Positions 1 to 6,098 are shown, counted from the stretch's first letter. The stretch: 8,461 bases of DNA from Microthrixaceae bacterium (GCA_947455015.1 CANGMY010000051.1:1-8461); one strand, 5' to 3'. A program made the numbers and translations. Notes: generated from the sequence alone by a model not told the origin.

Positions 1-142
1 ACACGTCAGGCGAATCCGGGCGGTCACCACCGATGAAGTCCATTCGGTAATTGGCCGTGTGCTTGGTTCTCCTCGTGCAGTCTCGGCCGTTGGCCCATTG
101 GGCGACGGATCTGCTGCGCTTGAACGCTTCGCCTGCGGCTAG
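1..142 (+). CDS. C-terminal tail of a probable M16-family zinc peptidase (partial)
   Basis: An open frame enters from the left edge (first full codon at base 2) and stops at TAG 140-142, giving 46 residues. The end of the peptide, with VTTDEVHSVIGRVLGSPRAV followed by SAVGPLGD, resembles the C-terminus of actinobacterial M16 (insulinase/processing-peptidase-like) proteins, which usually finish with a 'V..ee...a..ll.rp.a.avvGP' strand and a short tail. The HxxEH zinc site would lie upstream of the window and cannot be checked. The position 9 nt before dapB fits the peptidase-then-dapB order I associate with actinobacterial chromosomes. The identification comes from a short fragment plus context, so it is moderate only. 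Confidence 0.55.
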   Translation, partial: HVRRIRAVTTDEVHSVIGRVLGSPRAVSAVGPLGDGSAALERFACG

Positions 143-145
143 TTT
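140..145 (+). promoter_or_regulatory. possible -10 hexamer for dapB (TAGTTT)
   Basis: TAGTTT lies 6 nt before the dapB ATG and includes the TAG stop of the upstream peptidase gene. No Shine-Dalgarno sequence lies between this stop and the ATG, so dapB may be leaderless or may be reached by ribosomes finishing the upstream gene. The spacing is one base shorter than at the three better leaderless candidates in the window. A TTGAAC at 120-125 is too close (14 nt spacer) to be a convincing -35. Confidence 0.25.
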
Positions 146-151
146 CGGCTC

Positions 152-940
152 ATGACGTTGCGAGTTGGAGTCTTCGGTGCTGGTGGTCGGATGGGGAGCA
201 CGGTGTGCCGTGCTGTCGATGGCGATCCAGCGTTAGAACTGGTTGCTGCAGTCGACCCGCATCACGCTGGCCTTGATATGCGTCAGGTCACTGGCTGCGA
301 TCGTCCGTTTCAGGTGTCAGCTGACGGGCAAGCATTTCTCGATGCCAACGTCGACGTCGTTATCGATTTCACCCACCTTGAAGCCGCTCGCACGAATTTG
401 CTGTGGCTTGCCGAGAACGGCATCCACGCGGTCACTGGAACGACTGGCTTTTCCGATGCCGACCTTCAGGCGTTTCGCGACCAGTTCACCAATTCAAACT
501 GCGTGATCGCTCCGAACTTTGCGATCGGCGCTGTTCTGATGATGCGATTCGCTGAACTCGCGGCGCCGTTTTTCGAAACCGCTGAAATTGTCGAACTGCA
601 TCACGACGCAAAGATTGATGCTCCTTCGGGCACCGCGATGCTCACCGCCGAGCGAATGGCCGAGGCTTCCGCCGAATGGGCTGCCGACCCGACCAAGACC
701 GAAATCCTTCCTGGTGCACGTGGGGGTAAAGGCCCAGCAGACATTCGCGTGCATTCATTGCGCTTGCGCGGGATGGTTGCCCATCAAGAAGTCATCTTGG
801 GCACGACCGGCCAGACCCTCACGCTCCGACACGATTCCTACGACCGGGACTCGTTCATGCCCGGTGTGTTGCTGGCGACGAAGGCAGTTGTCGATCGCCC
901 TGGTGTCACGATTGGGCTCGACGCGCTGCTCGATCTCTAA
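152..940 (+). CDS. dapB: 4-hydroxy-tetrahydrodipicolinate reductase
   Basis: DapB reduces the DapA product (hydroxy-tetrahydrodipicolinate) with NAD(P)H in the cytoplasmic diaminopimelate/lysine pathway. The 262-residue protein has the usual family length. The Rossmann loop GAGGRMG is at residues 9-15, with an acidic residue (D35) at the end of strand 2, a position that contacts the adenosine ribose. The VTGTTG loop is at 94-99 and APNFAIG at 120-126. The catalytic block ELHHDAKIDAPSGTA is at 148-162, with the two histidines at 150-151 and the lysine at 154. The C-terminal segment SLRLRGMVAHQEV starts at 202 and GTTGQTLTLRHDS at 217. All hallmark residues are present, so the enzyme should be active. 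The ATG at 152 puts the first strand (MTLRVGVFG) directly at the N-terminus as in homologues. It follows a probable M16 peptidase by 9 nt and converges on the minus-strand VTT gene with a 12-nt gap, in which I see no terminator hairpin. Confidence 0.97.
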   Translation: MTLRVGVFGAGGRMGSTVCRAVDGDPALELVAAVDPHHAGLDMRQVTGCDRPFQVSADGQAFLDANVDVVIDFTHLEAARTNLLWLAENGIHAVTGTTGFSDADLQAFRDQFTNSNCVIAPNFAIGAVLMMRFAELAAPFFETAEIVELHHDAKIDAPSGTAMLTAERMAEASAEWAADPTKTEILPGARGGKGPADIRVHSLRLRGMVAHQEVILGTTGQTLTLRHDSYDRDSFMPGVLLATKAVVDRPGVTIGLDALLDL

Positions 941-952
941 ACCGATCGCCAA

Positions 953-1681
953 TTAGTGGGCGTCGGAATCGCTGCCGGGCGCAGCATGGCCGAGCTCAAT
1001 TTCGTCGGCGGCATCTTCAAGTTCGCGGAATGCATCGATTTCTTTGCGCCCACGACGGAGTTCGCTGATCCAGAAAATGGCAACGAGCGAAATGGAAACG
1101 ACGAGTAACGGAATTCGCCAATTCGCGATGAAGTCCAGAACGGAATCGATTGGTCGGGCAAACACGTCGCCAACAATCTGAAGCATGAACAGTCGGCCGA
1201 TGGTGCCGGCAATGTTCAGCGCTGCAAATTTGATTGGGCGCATCTTCGCTGCACCGGCAACAAGGCATACGTAGTTGTTTGGGAACAGCACCACGAGTGG
1301 CGCGCCCCATTTGCCAAACCAACCTTCGACAGCGCGCATGTAGCGACCAGTAGTGGGTGTGCGGCGCTCCATCCACTTGAGTGCTGCTTCGCCGTAGAAC
1401 CAACCGAGCGCAAAGAAAAAGGGATCGGGCAGAAGAAGTCGAAGGGAACCGACGACGTAGTAGGAGACCGATGCGAGATGGTTGACGACGAGCACCAGAT
1501 ACCGGTTCTTGGCGCTGAGCGAGATCAGGAGCAATGGATTGCTGTTGACCAAGTCGGGCCAAAGGGCATCGGCGGTATAGCCAGCCACGACCATCGCCAC
1601 GATTGGCACGATGAGAAGCGTGAGGTGCCGGCGTCCGGGGTGGGCCGTGGGAGGGGTTTCGGGTTCGGCGGACAAGACCAT
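953..1681 (-). CDS. VTT/DedA-like (SNARE-associated type) integral membrane protein
   Basis: This is a small polytopic membrane protein of 242 residues from the chosen start. Hydrophobic stretches lie near residues 19-36, 62-81, 85-96, 126-145, 154-172 and 189-207. After them comes a basic patch (RRGRK) and an acidic C-terminal tail rich in D and E. The segment LFPNNYVCLVAGAAKM (about 132-147), followed by KFAALNIAGTIGRL, aligns by eye with the VTT/DedA core 'F.P..R.....AG...M....F...N..G'. The arginine expected after the proline appears to be replaced by asparagine. DedA-type proteins are linked to lipid flipping and envelope homeostasis, but no substrate can be assigned here. The start is uncertain. 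ATG at 1681 has GAGAGG 3 nt upstream. ATGs at 1699 and 1747 are in frame, but the 1747 start would collide with the Shine-Dalgarno of the divergent ligase gene. Convergent with dapB. Confidence 0.8.
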   Translation of the reverse strand: MVLSAEPETPPTAHPGRRHLTLLIVPIVAMVVAGYTADALWPDLVNSNPLLLISLSAKNRYLVLVVNHLASVSYYVVGSLRLLLPDPFFFALGWFYGEAALKWMERRTPTTGRYMRAVEGWFGKWGAPLVVLFPNNYVCLVAGAAKMRPIKFAALNIAGTIGRLFMLQIVGDVFARPIDSVLDFIANWRIPLLVVSISLVAIFWISELRRGRKEIDAFRELEDAADEIELGHAAPGSDSDAH

Positions 1682-1699
1682 GATCCTCTCACGTACCAT
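1669..1699 (+). promoter_or_regulatory. possible promoter for the acyl-CoA ligase gene
   Basis: CGGACA (1669-1674, four of six matches to TTGACA) and TACCAT (1694-1699, TANNNT type) are 19 nt apart. They would place a start near 1706, leaving a leader of about 45 nt that carries the strong Shine-Dalgarno of the ligase. The element would overlap the N-terminal codons of the divergent VTT gene. The rest of the 1682-1749 gap is very GC-rich and holds no better -10, nor any TANNNT for the minus strand. Pattern match only. Confidence 0.25.
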
Positions 1700-1736
1700 T
1701 CGTCCGCACGTGGGCGGCCGGCGGGTCGCCTCAGAG

Positions 1737-1743
1737 AGGGGAG
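1737..1743 (+). promoter_or_regulatory. strong Shine-Dalgarno for the acyl-CoA ligase (AGGGGAG)
   Basis: AGGGGAG ends 6 nt before the ATG at 1750, close to ideal spacing. It fixes the ligase start and argues against the in-frame ATG at 1747 on the opposite strand as the VTT start, since that would leave only 2 nt between divergent start codons. Confidence 0.75.
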
Positions 1744-1749
1744 TCATCG

Positions 1750-3378
1750 ATGAAGGGTCTTATGCAGGACGGTCCACTCGTCCTTACCAATCTGTTTGAT
1801 CGTGCCGAGAAATTGTTCCCCGAAAAAGAGATCGTGACTGCGACTGCAGTCGGAGTTGAACGCGAGACCTACGGCCAGTGGGCCGAACGCACGCGTCGTC
1901 TCGGCGGCGTCCTTGATGACCTTGGAGTCAGCGCCGATGGCCGTGTTGCAACGTTTGCGTGGAACACCGCCCGCCACCTTGAGCTCTACTTCGCTGCTCC
2001 GTGTTCAGGGCGTGTGCTGCACACACTGAACATCCGGTTGTTCCCCGAGCAGATCACATACATCGTGAATCACGCCGAAGATGAAGTGATCTTCGTCGAC
2101 AAGTCGCTCCTTGCACTCCTTTGGCCACTGGTCGATACGTTCACGACGGTTCGCCACATCGTTGTCATGGACGACGGTAAAGGTGAACTTCCGACCGACA
2201 CCGGGGGCCGACTTCTGCACGATTACGAAGCGCTCCTTGCATCGGCGAGCCCGGTTGAATGGAATGTCACCGACGAAAATCAAGCGGCGTCGATGTGTTA
2301 CACGAGCGGAACCACTGGTAATCCAAAGGGTGTCGTGTACTCGCATCGTTCAACGTGGTTGCACACGATGGCCGGCATGATGGCCGACGGTCTTGGCGTT
2401 GGTGAGCGCGACGTCATTCTCCCGGTTGTCCCGATGTTCCATGCGAACGCGTGGGGGCTCGCCCATATCGGCGTTGCCTCTGGCGCAACGTTGGTTATGC
2501 CTGGACCGGATCTTTCGCCGAAGGCAATCGTGAATCTGATTGAGTCCGAGCGCGTCACAGTTGCAGCTGGCGTACCCACTATTTGGATGGGTGTTCTCAA
2601 CGAAATCGACGGCCGCGATGTTTCGAGTCTCCGAGGCATTCCGTGTGGTGGCTCGGCAGTTCCGAAGCATCTTTCTGAGGCGTACCGAGAGAAGATCGGA
2701 ATTCCGATCCTTCAAGCATGGGGTATGACCGAGACCAGCCCATTGGCATCTGTGGCAAAGGTGAAGTCGACGATGCTTTCGTTGCCCGAAGACGAACAGG
2801 CCGACTATCGAGCGACGATCGGTCTTCCTACTTTGGGTGTTCAGGCTCGAATCGCCGATCAGGAAACCGGCGAAGTACTTCCATGGGACGGCGAAACCAG
2901 TGGTGAACTCCAAGTAGCTGGTCCGTGGATCGCGAAGGAGTACTACAACGATTCGCGTTCGCCTGAGTCGTTTACCGCCGACGGATGGTTGAAGACCGGC
3001 GACGTCGCGACCATCGATAGCGAAGGCTTCATGCGCATTGTCGACCGTACGAAAGATGTCGTGAAGTCCGGTGGCGAATGGATCTCATCGGTAGAGCTTG
3101 AAAACGAGATCATGGCCCACCCGTCGATCGCTGAAGCAGCAGTCATTGCGGTGAAGCATCCCAAGTGGTCAGAGCGCCCGCTCGCGTGCGTCGTCCTGAA
3201 GCCCGGAGAGACCCTGACCCGCGAAGACGTACTTGCGTTTCTCGATGGTCGTGTTGCCAAGTGGTGGCTTCCCGACGATGTGGTCTTCATCGATGAGGTC
3301 CCGAAAACCTCGGTCGGAAAGTTCTCGAAGCGCGATCTTCGGGATCAATTCGCTGGCTACGTGCTGCCGACTGCCTAG
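1750..3378 (+). CDS. AMP-binding acyl-CoA synthetase, probable medium/long-chain fatty-acid-CoA ligase
   Basis: This ANL-superfamily adenylating enzyme of 542 residues activates a carboxylic acid with ATP and joins it to CoA. The order of motifs is complete: phosphate-binding YTSGTTGNPKGV at 184-195, PMFHANAWG at 228-236, QAWGMTETSP at 322-331, GWLKTGDVATID at 412-423, the hinge RTKDVVKSGGEWISSVELE at 433-451, and C-terminal PKTSVGKFSKRDL at 518-530 with catalytic lysine K524. W235 in the FHANAW segment matches the position of the gating tryptophan described in Thermus long-chain acyl-CoA synthetase. With the family-like N-terminus (MKGLMQDGPLVLTNLF), this favours a medium/long-chain fatty-acid substrate over an aromatic acid. 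Chain length cannot be fixed from sequence. The start at 1750 is set by AGGGGAG 6 nt upstream. It is divergent from the VTT gene and followed by the SURF1 gene after 63 nt. Confidence 0.92.
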   Translation: MKGLMQDGPLVLTNLFDRAEKLFPEKEIVTATAVGVERETYGQWAERTRRLGGVLDDLGVSADGRVATFAWNTARHLELYFAAPCSGRVLHTLNIRLFPEQITYIVNHAEDEVIFVDKSLLALLWPLVDTFTTVRHIVVMDDGKGELPTDTGGRLLHDYEALLASASPVEWNVTDENQAASMCYTSGTTGNPKGVVYSHRSTWLHTMAGMMADGLGVGERDVILPVVPMFHANAWGLAHIGVASGATLVMPGPDLSPKAIVNLIESERVTVAAGVPTIWMGVLNEIDGRDVSSLRGIPCGGSAVPKHLSEAYREKIGIPILQAWGMTETSPLASVAKVKSTMLSLPEDEQADYRATIGLPTLGVQARIADQETGEVLPWDGETSGELQVAGPWIAKEYYNDSRSPESFTADGWLKTGDVATIDSEGFMRIVDRTKDVVKSGGEWISSVELENEIMAHPSIAEAAVIAVKHPKWSERPLACVVLKPGETLTREDVLAFLDGRVAKWWLPDDVVFIDEVPKTSVGKFSKRDLRDQFAGYVLPTA

Positions 3379-3396
3379 AGCAACGCTGGTCGACAG

Positions 3397-3413
3397 GTCC
3401 CGATTGCCGGGGC
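3397..3413 (+). terminator. small hairpin after the acyl-CoA ligase, possible terminator
   Basis: GTCCCG (3397-3402) can pair with CGGGGC (3408-3413) around the loop ATTGC, giving six pairs including one G-T wobble. It lies 19 nt after the ligase stop. No T-run follows, which is common in high-GC actinobacteria but weakens the call. It overlaps the candidate -35 of the SURF1 gene. Confidence 0.3.
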
Positions 3414-3434
3414 GCAGTTCGCCACGCCTAGCCT
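3404..3434 (+). promoter_or_regulatory. candidate leaderless promoter of the SURF1 gene
   Basis: The -10 TAGCCT (3429-3434) ends exactly 7 nt before the GTG start at 3442, so transcription would begin at or next to the start codon. TTGCCG (3404-3409) is a possible -35 with a 19-nt spacer. There is no Shine-Dalgarno sequence before the GTG. The -10 to start distance is identical at the TetR gene and dapA. Confidence 0.5.
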
Positions 3435-3441
3435 GATCGTC

Positions 3442-4260
3442 GTGTACCGGTTCCTGCTCAAACCTCGTTGGATCCTTTCGCACATTTTTGTTCTTGTCGT
3501 CGTCGTGACGATGATCAACTTGGGCTTCTGGCAGCTCAATCGACTTGATGAACGAAAAACTGCGAACGCGGTTGTGACGAGCGCGATGAAGCAGGAAGCG
3601 CAACCTCTTGCAACGGTTCTTCCCGCAGGAACTGCAGCAACAACCGAACAAGTGAAGGCCGCTGATTATCAGCCGGTGTATGTCACTGGCACCTATCGCG
3701 TCGATGAACAGGTTCTTGTTACGAACCGAACCAACAACGGTGCGCCTGGATATTGGGTAGTCACACCGCTGGTGCAAGCCGATGGCACCGCGGTCGCGAT
3801 CAACCGAGGATGGGTTCCCTACTCCTATACCGAAGATGGTCCGTGGGATGACTTCGCTCCGCCCAAGGGGACCGTGACGGTCCAGGGACTTCTTCGACAG
3901 TCGCAGGTCAGAGAAACGAACGGGCTCGTGTCATCGCCGAAGGATGCTGATGTCGGAACGCTTCGGGTTCTTGCTCGACTCGATGTGGGGCGCCTGGCCC
4001 AACAGGTGAATGAGCGGATGATCCCTGGATACATCTCGTTACGGGCCCAGGATCCGGCACAGGTCGATCTGCCCGTTCCTGTCCCACTGCCAGAGCTGTC
4101 TCAGGGCCCCCACCTCGGTTACGCCATCCAGTGGTTTGCCTTCTCTTTGCTGACAATCATCGTGTATCCGCTCCTGCTCCGGCGCTATGCCAAGCGCAAG
4201 CAAATGGATGGCGACGATGCCGAGGTGCTCGAGGTCTCTGAAGAGAGCGATTTGGCCTGA
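3442..4260 (+). CDS. surf1: SURF1-family cytochrome c oxidase assembly protein
   Basis: SURF1 proteins help build aa3-type cytochrome c oxidase in the cytoplasmic membrane, probably by handing heme a to subunit I. The 272-residue protein has the standard layout. A first membrane helix (about 11-29) runs into the signature GFWQLNRLDERK (28-39). A large extracytoplasmic domain contains VYVTGTY (79-85), YWVVTPL (104-110) and AINRGWVP (119-126). The segment GPHLGYAIQWFAF (222-234) leads into a second helix ending near 246, and the tail is basic then acidic. The start is GTG at 3442, chosen because it gives the normal N-terminus (MYRFLLKPRWILSH) and has a TANNNT box 7 nt upstream. No cytochrome oxidase gene is visible in the window, so its partners must be encoded elsewhere. 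The TetR gene follows after 38 nt. Confidence 0.93.
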   Translation: MYRFLLKPRWILSHIFVLVVVVTMINLGFWQLNRLDERKTANAVVTSAMKQEAQPLATVLPAGTAATTEQVKAADYQPVYVTGTYRVDEQVLVTNRTNNGAPGYWVVTPLVQADGTAVAINRGWVPYSYTEDGPWDDFAPPKGTVTVQGLLRQSQVRETNGLVSSPKDADVGTLRVLARLDVGRLAQQVNERMIPGYISLRAQDPAQVDLPVPVPLPELSQGPHLGYAIQWFAFSLLTIIVYPLLLRRYAKRKQMDGDDAEVLEVSEESDLA

Positions 4261-4261
4261 T

Positions 4262-4291
4262 ACGACAGTGAGACAGATTCTCCGGTAATGT
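4262..4291 (+). promoter_or_regulatory. candidate leaderless promoter of the TetR/diiron operon
   Basis: The -10 TAATGT (4286-4291) ends exactly 7 nt before the ATG at 4299. ACGACA (4262-4267) matches TTGACA at four positions with an 18-nt spacer. The ATG has no Shine-Dalgarno. A perfect 7-bp inverted repeat brackets the spacer and the -10, as expected for a repressor-controlled start site. Confidence 0.55.
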
Positions 4292-4295
4292 CTCA
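4269..4295. promoter_or_regulatory. inverted-repeat operator candidate for the adjacent TetR regulator
   Basis: TGAGACA (4269-4275) and TGTCTCA (4289-4295) form a perfect 7-bp inverted repeat with a 13-nt spacer. The arm centres are 20 bp apart, about two helical turns. The right arm covers the end of the -10 TAATGT and the start-point region, so a bound dimer would block transcription. GACAG also occurs twice in direct orientation (4264-4268 and 4272-4276). TetR-family regulators commonly bind palindromes in their own promoters; binding by this one is inferred from position. Confidence 0.5.
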
Positions 4296-4298
4296 TTC

Positions 4299-4913
4299 AT
4301 GTCAGCGGCAGCCGTTGCCTCTTCGAAGCAGGACATTTCCGTCCCCGACCGAATCGTCGCGGCCGCGGCTCGACTCATTTCGTCTCAAGGTCTTCGGGCA
4401 ACAAGCGTCGACGACATTGCTTCTGCGGCCGAGTGCGGTCGCGCCACTGTGTATCGCTACTTCCCTGGCGGCCGCGCAGAGTTGCTCGAGGTCACCCTCG
4501 GTCAAGGCGTCGAGCGAATCTTCGCTTCGTGTGCGCGTGTCACCGATCACGCAGCATCGCTTGCCGAGGCCGCGGCAGGCACCATCAACATCGCCGTGCT
4601 CGAGCTTTCTCACGATGCTGTCGTGCAGCAGTTGTTGGTCGACGAACCGGACACCATGGCAACGCTCATTTCGCCAATGCGCATCGAACCGCTTGTTGAG
4701 CGCGCCTCGGAATGGGGCATCGAACATTTCTCTCGCTTTGTTGAACCAGCCATTGCTGCGCACGTCGGCGAATGGTGTGTGCGGGTCGTGACCGATCATC
4801 TGCGCTCGCCAGCCCCAGTCATCGACGTCACGCGCGCCGACGTTGCTCGCACGCTTGTCGACACATTTCTCATGCCATCACTTACCCACTCCACAACGAC
4901 TCGTCGTCACTGA
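4299..4913 (+). CDS. TetR/AcrR-family transcriptional regulator
   Basis: The 204-residue protein has a normal TetR layout: an N-terminal DNA-binding domain and a helical ligand/dimer domain. The first helix (VPDRIVAAAARLISSQG, 15-31) is followed by the helix-turn-helix TSVDDIASAAECGRATVYRY (35-54) and FPGGRAELL (55-63). This 'YRYFPGGR.ELL' form is typical of actinobacterial members. Residues beyond about 70 are poorly conserved in this family and do not reveal the ligand. The start at ATG 4299 is supported by a TANNNT box 7 nt upstream. The gene ends 13 nt before the diiron protein, so the two are probably co-transcribed, and a perfect inverted repeat lies over its start site. The simplest model, an inference, is an autoregulated repressor that also controls the diiron gene. 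Confidence 0.93.
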   Translation: MSAAAVASSKQDISVPDRIVAAAARLISSQGLRATSVDDIASAAECGRATVYRYFPGGRAELLEVTLGQGVERIFASCARVTDHAASLAEAAAGTINIAVLELSHDAVVQQLLVDEPDTMATLISPMRIEPLVERASEWGIEHFSRFVEPAIAAHVGEWCVRVVTDHLRSPAPVIDVTRADVARTLVDTFLMPSLTHSTTTRRH

Positions 4914-4914
4914 G

Positions 4915-4920
4915 AAGGAG
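4915..4920 (+). promoter_or_regulatory. Shine-Dalgarno of the diiron protein (AAGGAG)
   Basis: AAGGAG sits 6 nt before ATG 4927, directly after the TetR stop codon. It selects 4927 over the in-frame upstream ATG at 4843, which lies inside the TetR gene and would add 28 unrelated residues. Confidence 0.8.
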
Positions 4921-4926
4921 ACCATC

Positions 4927-6045
4927 ATGACCATCAACGAACGCATCATCGGTCGCGAAGACCTCAATGACATCGAACAGATCCTCATGATCACCAACAC
5001 CGATGTCGATTCCGCAATCCACGCAGTCAAAGACAACGCCGACGCCATCTTCACGTGGGACTACGAAAAGGGCGCTCGTCCCGCTCTCAACAAGTTGTAC
5101 GAGAAGGCGAAGAATTCTCAGTGGAACGGCGAGACCGACCTTGATTGGTCGATCAATGTGGACCAGGAGGCCGTCGTTGCCGCCAATGCCGCGGCGAATG
5201 GCCGCGGTGCCGAGATGAACCTTGCGGGCACGTTCTTTGAGAAGTGGGGCGACAAAGAATGGAATGAGCTCGGCGTGCAGTCACAGAACTGGATGCTGAG
5301 TCAGTTCATGCATGGCGAACAGGGTGCACTTCTTTGCACCGCCAAGATCGTTGAAACCGTGCCCTGGATCGATGCCAAGTACTACGCCTCAACGCAGGTC
5401 ATGGACGAAGCTCGTCACGTCGAGGTCTTTGCGAAGTACCTCAACGAGAAGTTGTCGGGTCACTATCCCGTAAACGCCCATCTGAAGATGCTGCTCGACG
5501 ACATCGTGCTCGACAGCCGCTGGGACATGACCTATCTGGGCATGCAGATCATGGTTGAGGGCCTTGCTCTTGCCGCTTTTGGATTCATGCATCAGATGAC
5601 CACGGAACCGCTGCTTAAGCAGCTGCTTCGTTATGTCATGAGCGATGAAGCCCGCCATGTGGCGTTCGGCGTGCTCTCGCTCAAGGAGTATTACCAGGAG
5701 CTCACTCAGGCCGAACTCCGCGAGCGCCAAGAGTTCGCGTTCGAAGCGGCAGTTCGCATGCGCGACCGCTTCCTTCAGCAGGAAGTTTGGGAACGCATGG
5801 GCGTGCCGGTGAAAGAAGCCGTCACGGTCATCATGCAAGACCCTGGTCAGCAAATGTTCCAGCAGATGCTGTTTGCCAAGATTGTTCCGAACTGCCGCAA
5901 GCTGGGTCTTCTCGATGCGGGTGATGGTTGGCTGCGCACGAAGTTCACCGAACTCGGTGTTATCGACTTCGAGCACATGCCTGACACTGAAGAGGAATAC
6001 GAGACCTTCGCCCTTACTGAGGGTGAAGTCGCCTCTGTTCGCTGA
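4927..6045 (+). CDS. ferritin-like carboxylate-bridged diiron protein, putative oxidase/oxygenase
   Basis: The 372-residue, mostly helical protein carries a full set of ligands for a two-iron site: E131 (HGEQGAL), E161 and H164 (MDEARHVEVF), E211 (VEGLALAAFG), and E241 and H244 (SDEARHVAFG). This E/ExxH/E/ExxH arrangement is the signature of ferritin-like diiron enzymes such as ribonucleotide reductase R2, acyl-ACP desaturases and bacterial multicomponent monooxygenases. The two halves are offset by exactly 80 residues, reflecting the pseudo-twofold helical bundle. There is no signal peptide or membrane helix, so it is probably cytoplasmic. The substrate is not readable from sequence. R2 seems unlikely, because no large-subunit gene is adjacent and I see none of the R2 hallmarks. 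The start is fixed by AAGGAG 6 nt upstream. It is probably co-transcribed with the TetR gene 13 nt upstream, suggesting induction by that regulator's ligand. Confidence 0.85.
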   Translation: MTINERIIGREDLNDIEQILMITNTDVDSAIHAVKDNADAIFTWDYEKGARPALNKLYEKAKNSQWNGETDLDWSINVDQEAVVAANAAANGRGAEMNLAGTFFEKWGDKEWNELGVQSQNWMLSQFMHGEQGALLCTAKIVETVPWIDAKYYASTQVMDEARHVEVFAKYLNEKLSGHYPVNAHLKMLLDDIVLDSRWDMTYLGMQIMVEGLALAAFGFMHQMTTEPLLKQLLRYVMSDEARHVAFGVLSLKEYYQELTQAELRERQEFAFEAAVRMRDRFLQQEVWERMGVPVKEAVTVIMQDPGQQMFQQMLFAKIVPNCRKLGLLDAGDGWLRTKFTELGVIDFEHMPDTEEEYETFALTEGEVASVR

Positions 6046-6052
6046 TCAATCG

Positions 6053-6098
6053 CCAGCGTTTCCTGCCAAATCCGTCAAGGTTCGGCAGGGTGCGCTGG
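6053..6098 (+). terminator. long imperfect hairpin between the diiron gene and dapA
   Basis: CCAGCGTTTCCTGCC (6053-6067) pairs with GGCAGGGTGCGCTGG (6084-6098): 12 Watson-Crick pairs, two G-T wobbles and one T-T mismatch. Inside, after an A-C mismatch, AATC (6069-6072) can pair with GGTT (6079-6082), leaving a 6-nt loop. It starts 7 nt after the diiron stop codon, where a terminator is expected. It lacks a T-run, so it would be an actinobacterial-type hairpin terminator without a U-tract. Its 3' arm ends directly against the candidate dapA -10. Confidence 0.6.

Noticed and set aside
941..952. Bidirectional terminator between the convergent dapB and VTT genes
   Set aside because: The 12-nt gap contains no inverted repeat beyond chance, and I could not find a stem spanning the two gene ends.
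1704..1717. CCGCACGTGGGCGG as a possible palindromic operator between the VTT and ligase genes
   Set aside because: Only the central CACGTG is perfectly symmetric. The outer arms do not align on the same centre, and such matches are common in GC-rich DNA.
3411..3423. GGCG-CAGTT-CGCC mini-hairpin before SURF1
   Set aside because: A four-pair stem is too short to support as a terminator or operator and competes with the better hairpin at 3397-3413.
3169..3777. 202-codon minus-strand open frame across the ligase/SURF1 junction
   Set aside because: It overlaps two well-supported genes including their conserved C- and N-termini, and its protein is low-complexity, rich in R, H and D, without a family motif.
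4288..4791. 167-codon plus-strand open frame overlapping the TetR gene in another frame
   Set aside because: Serine/arginine-rich translation without domains; the TetR frame carries a clear helix-turn-helix and is followed by a coupled gene.
4843..4926. Upstream in-frame ATG extending the diiron protein by 28 residues
   Set aside because: The extension lies inside the TetR coding region, has no family character, and a strong Shine-Dalgarno sits 6 nt before ATG 4927.
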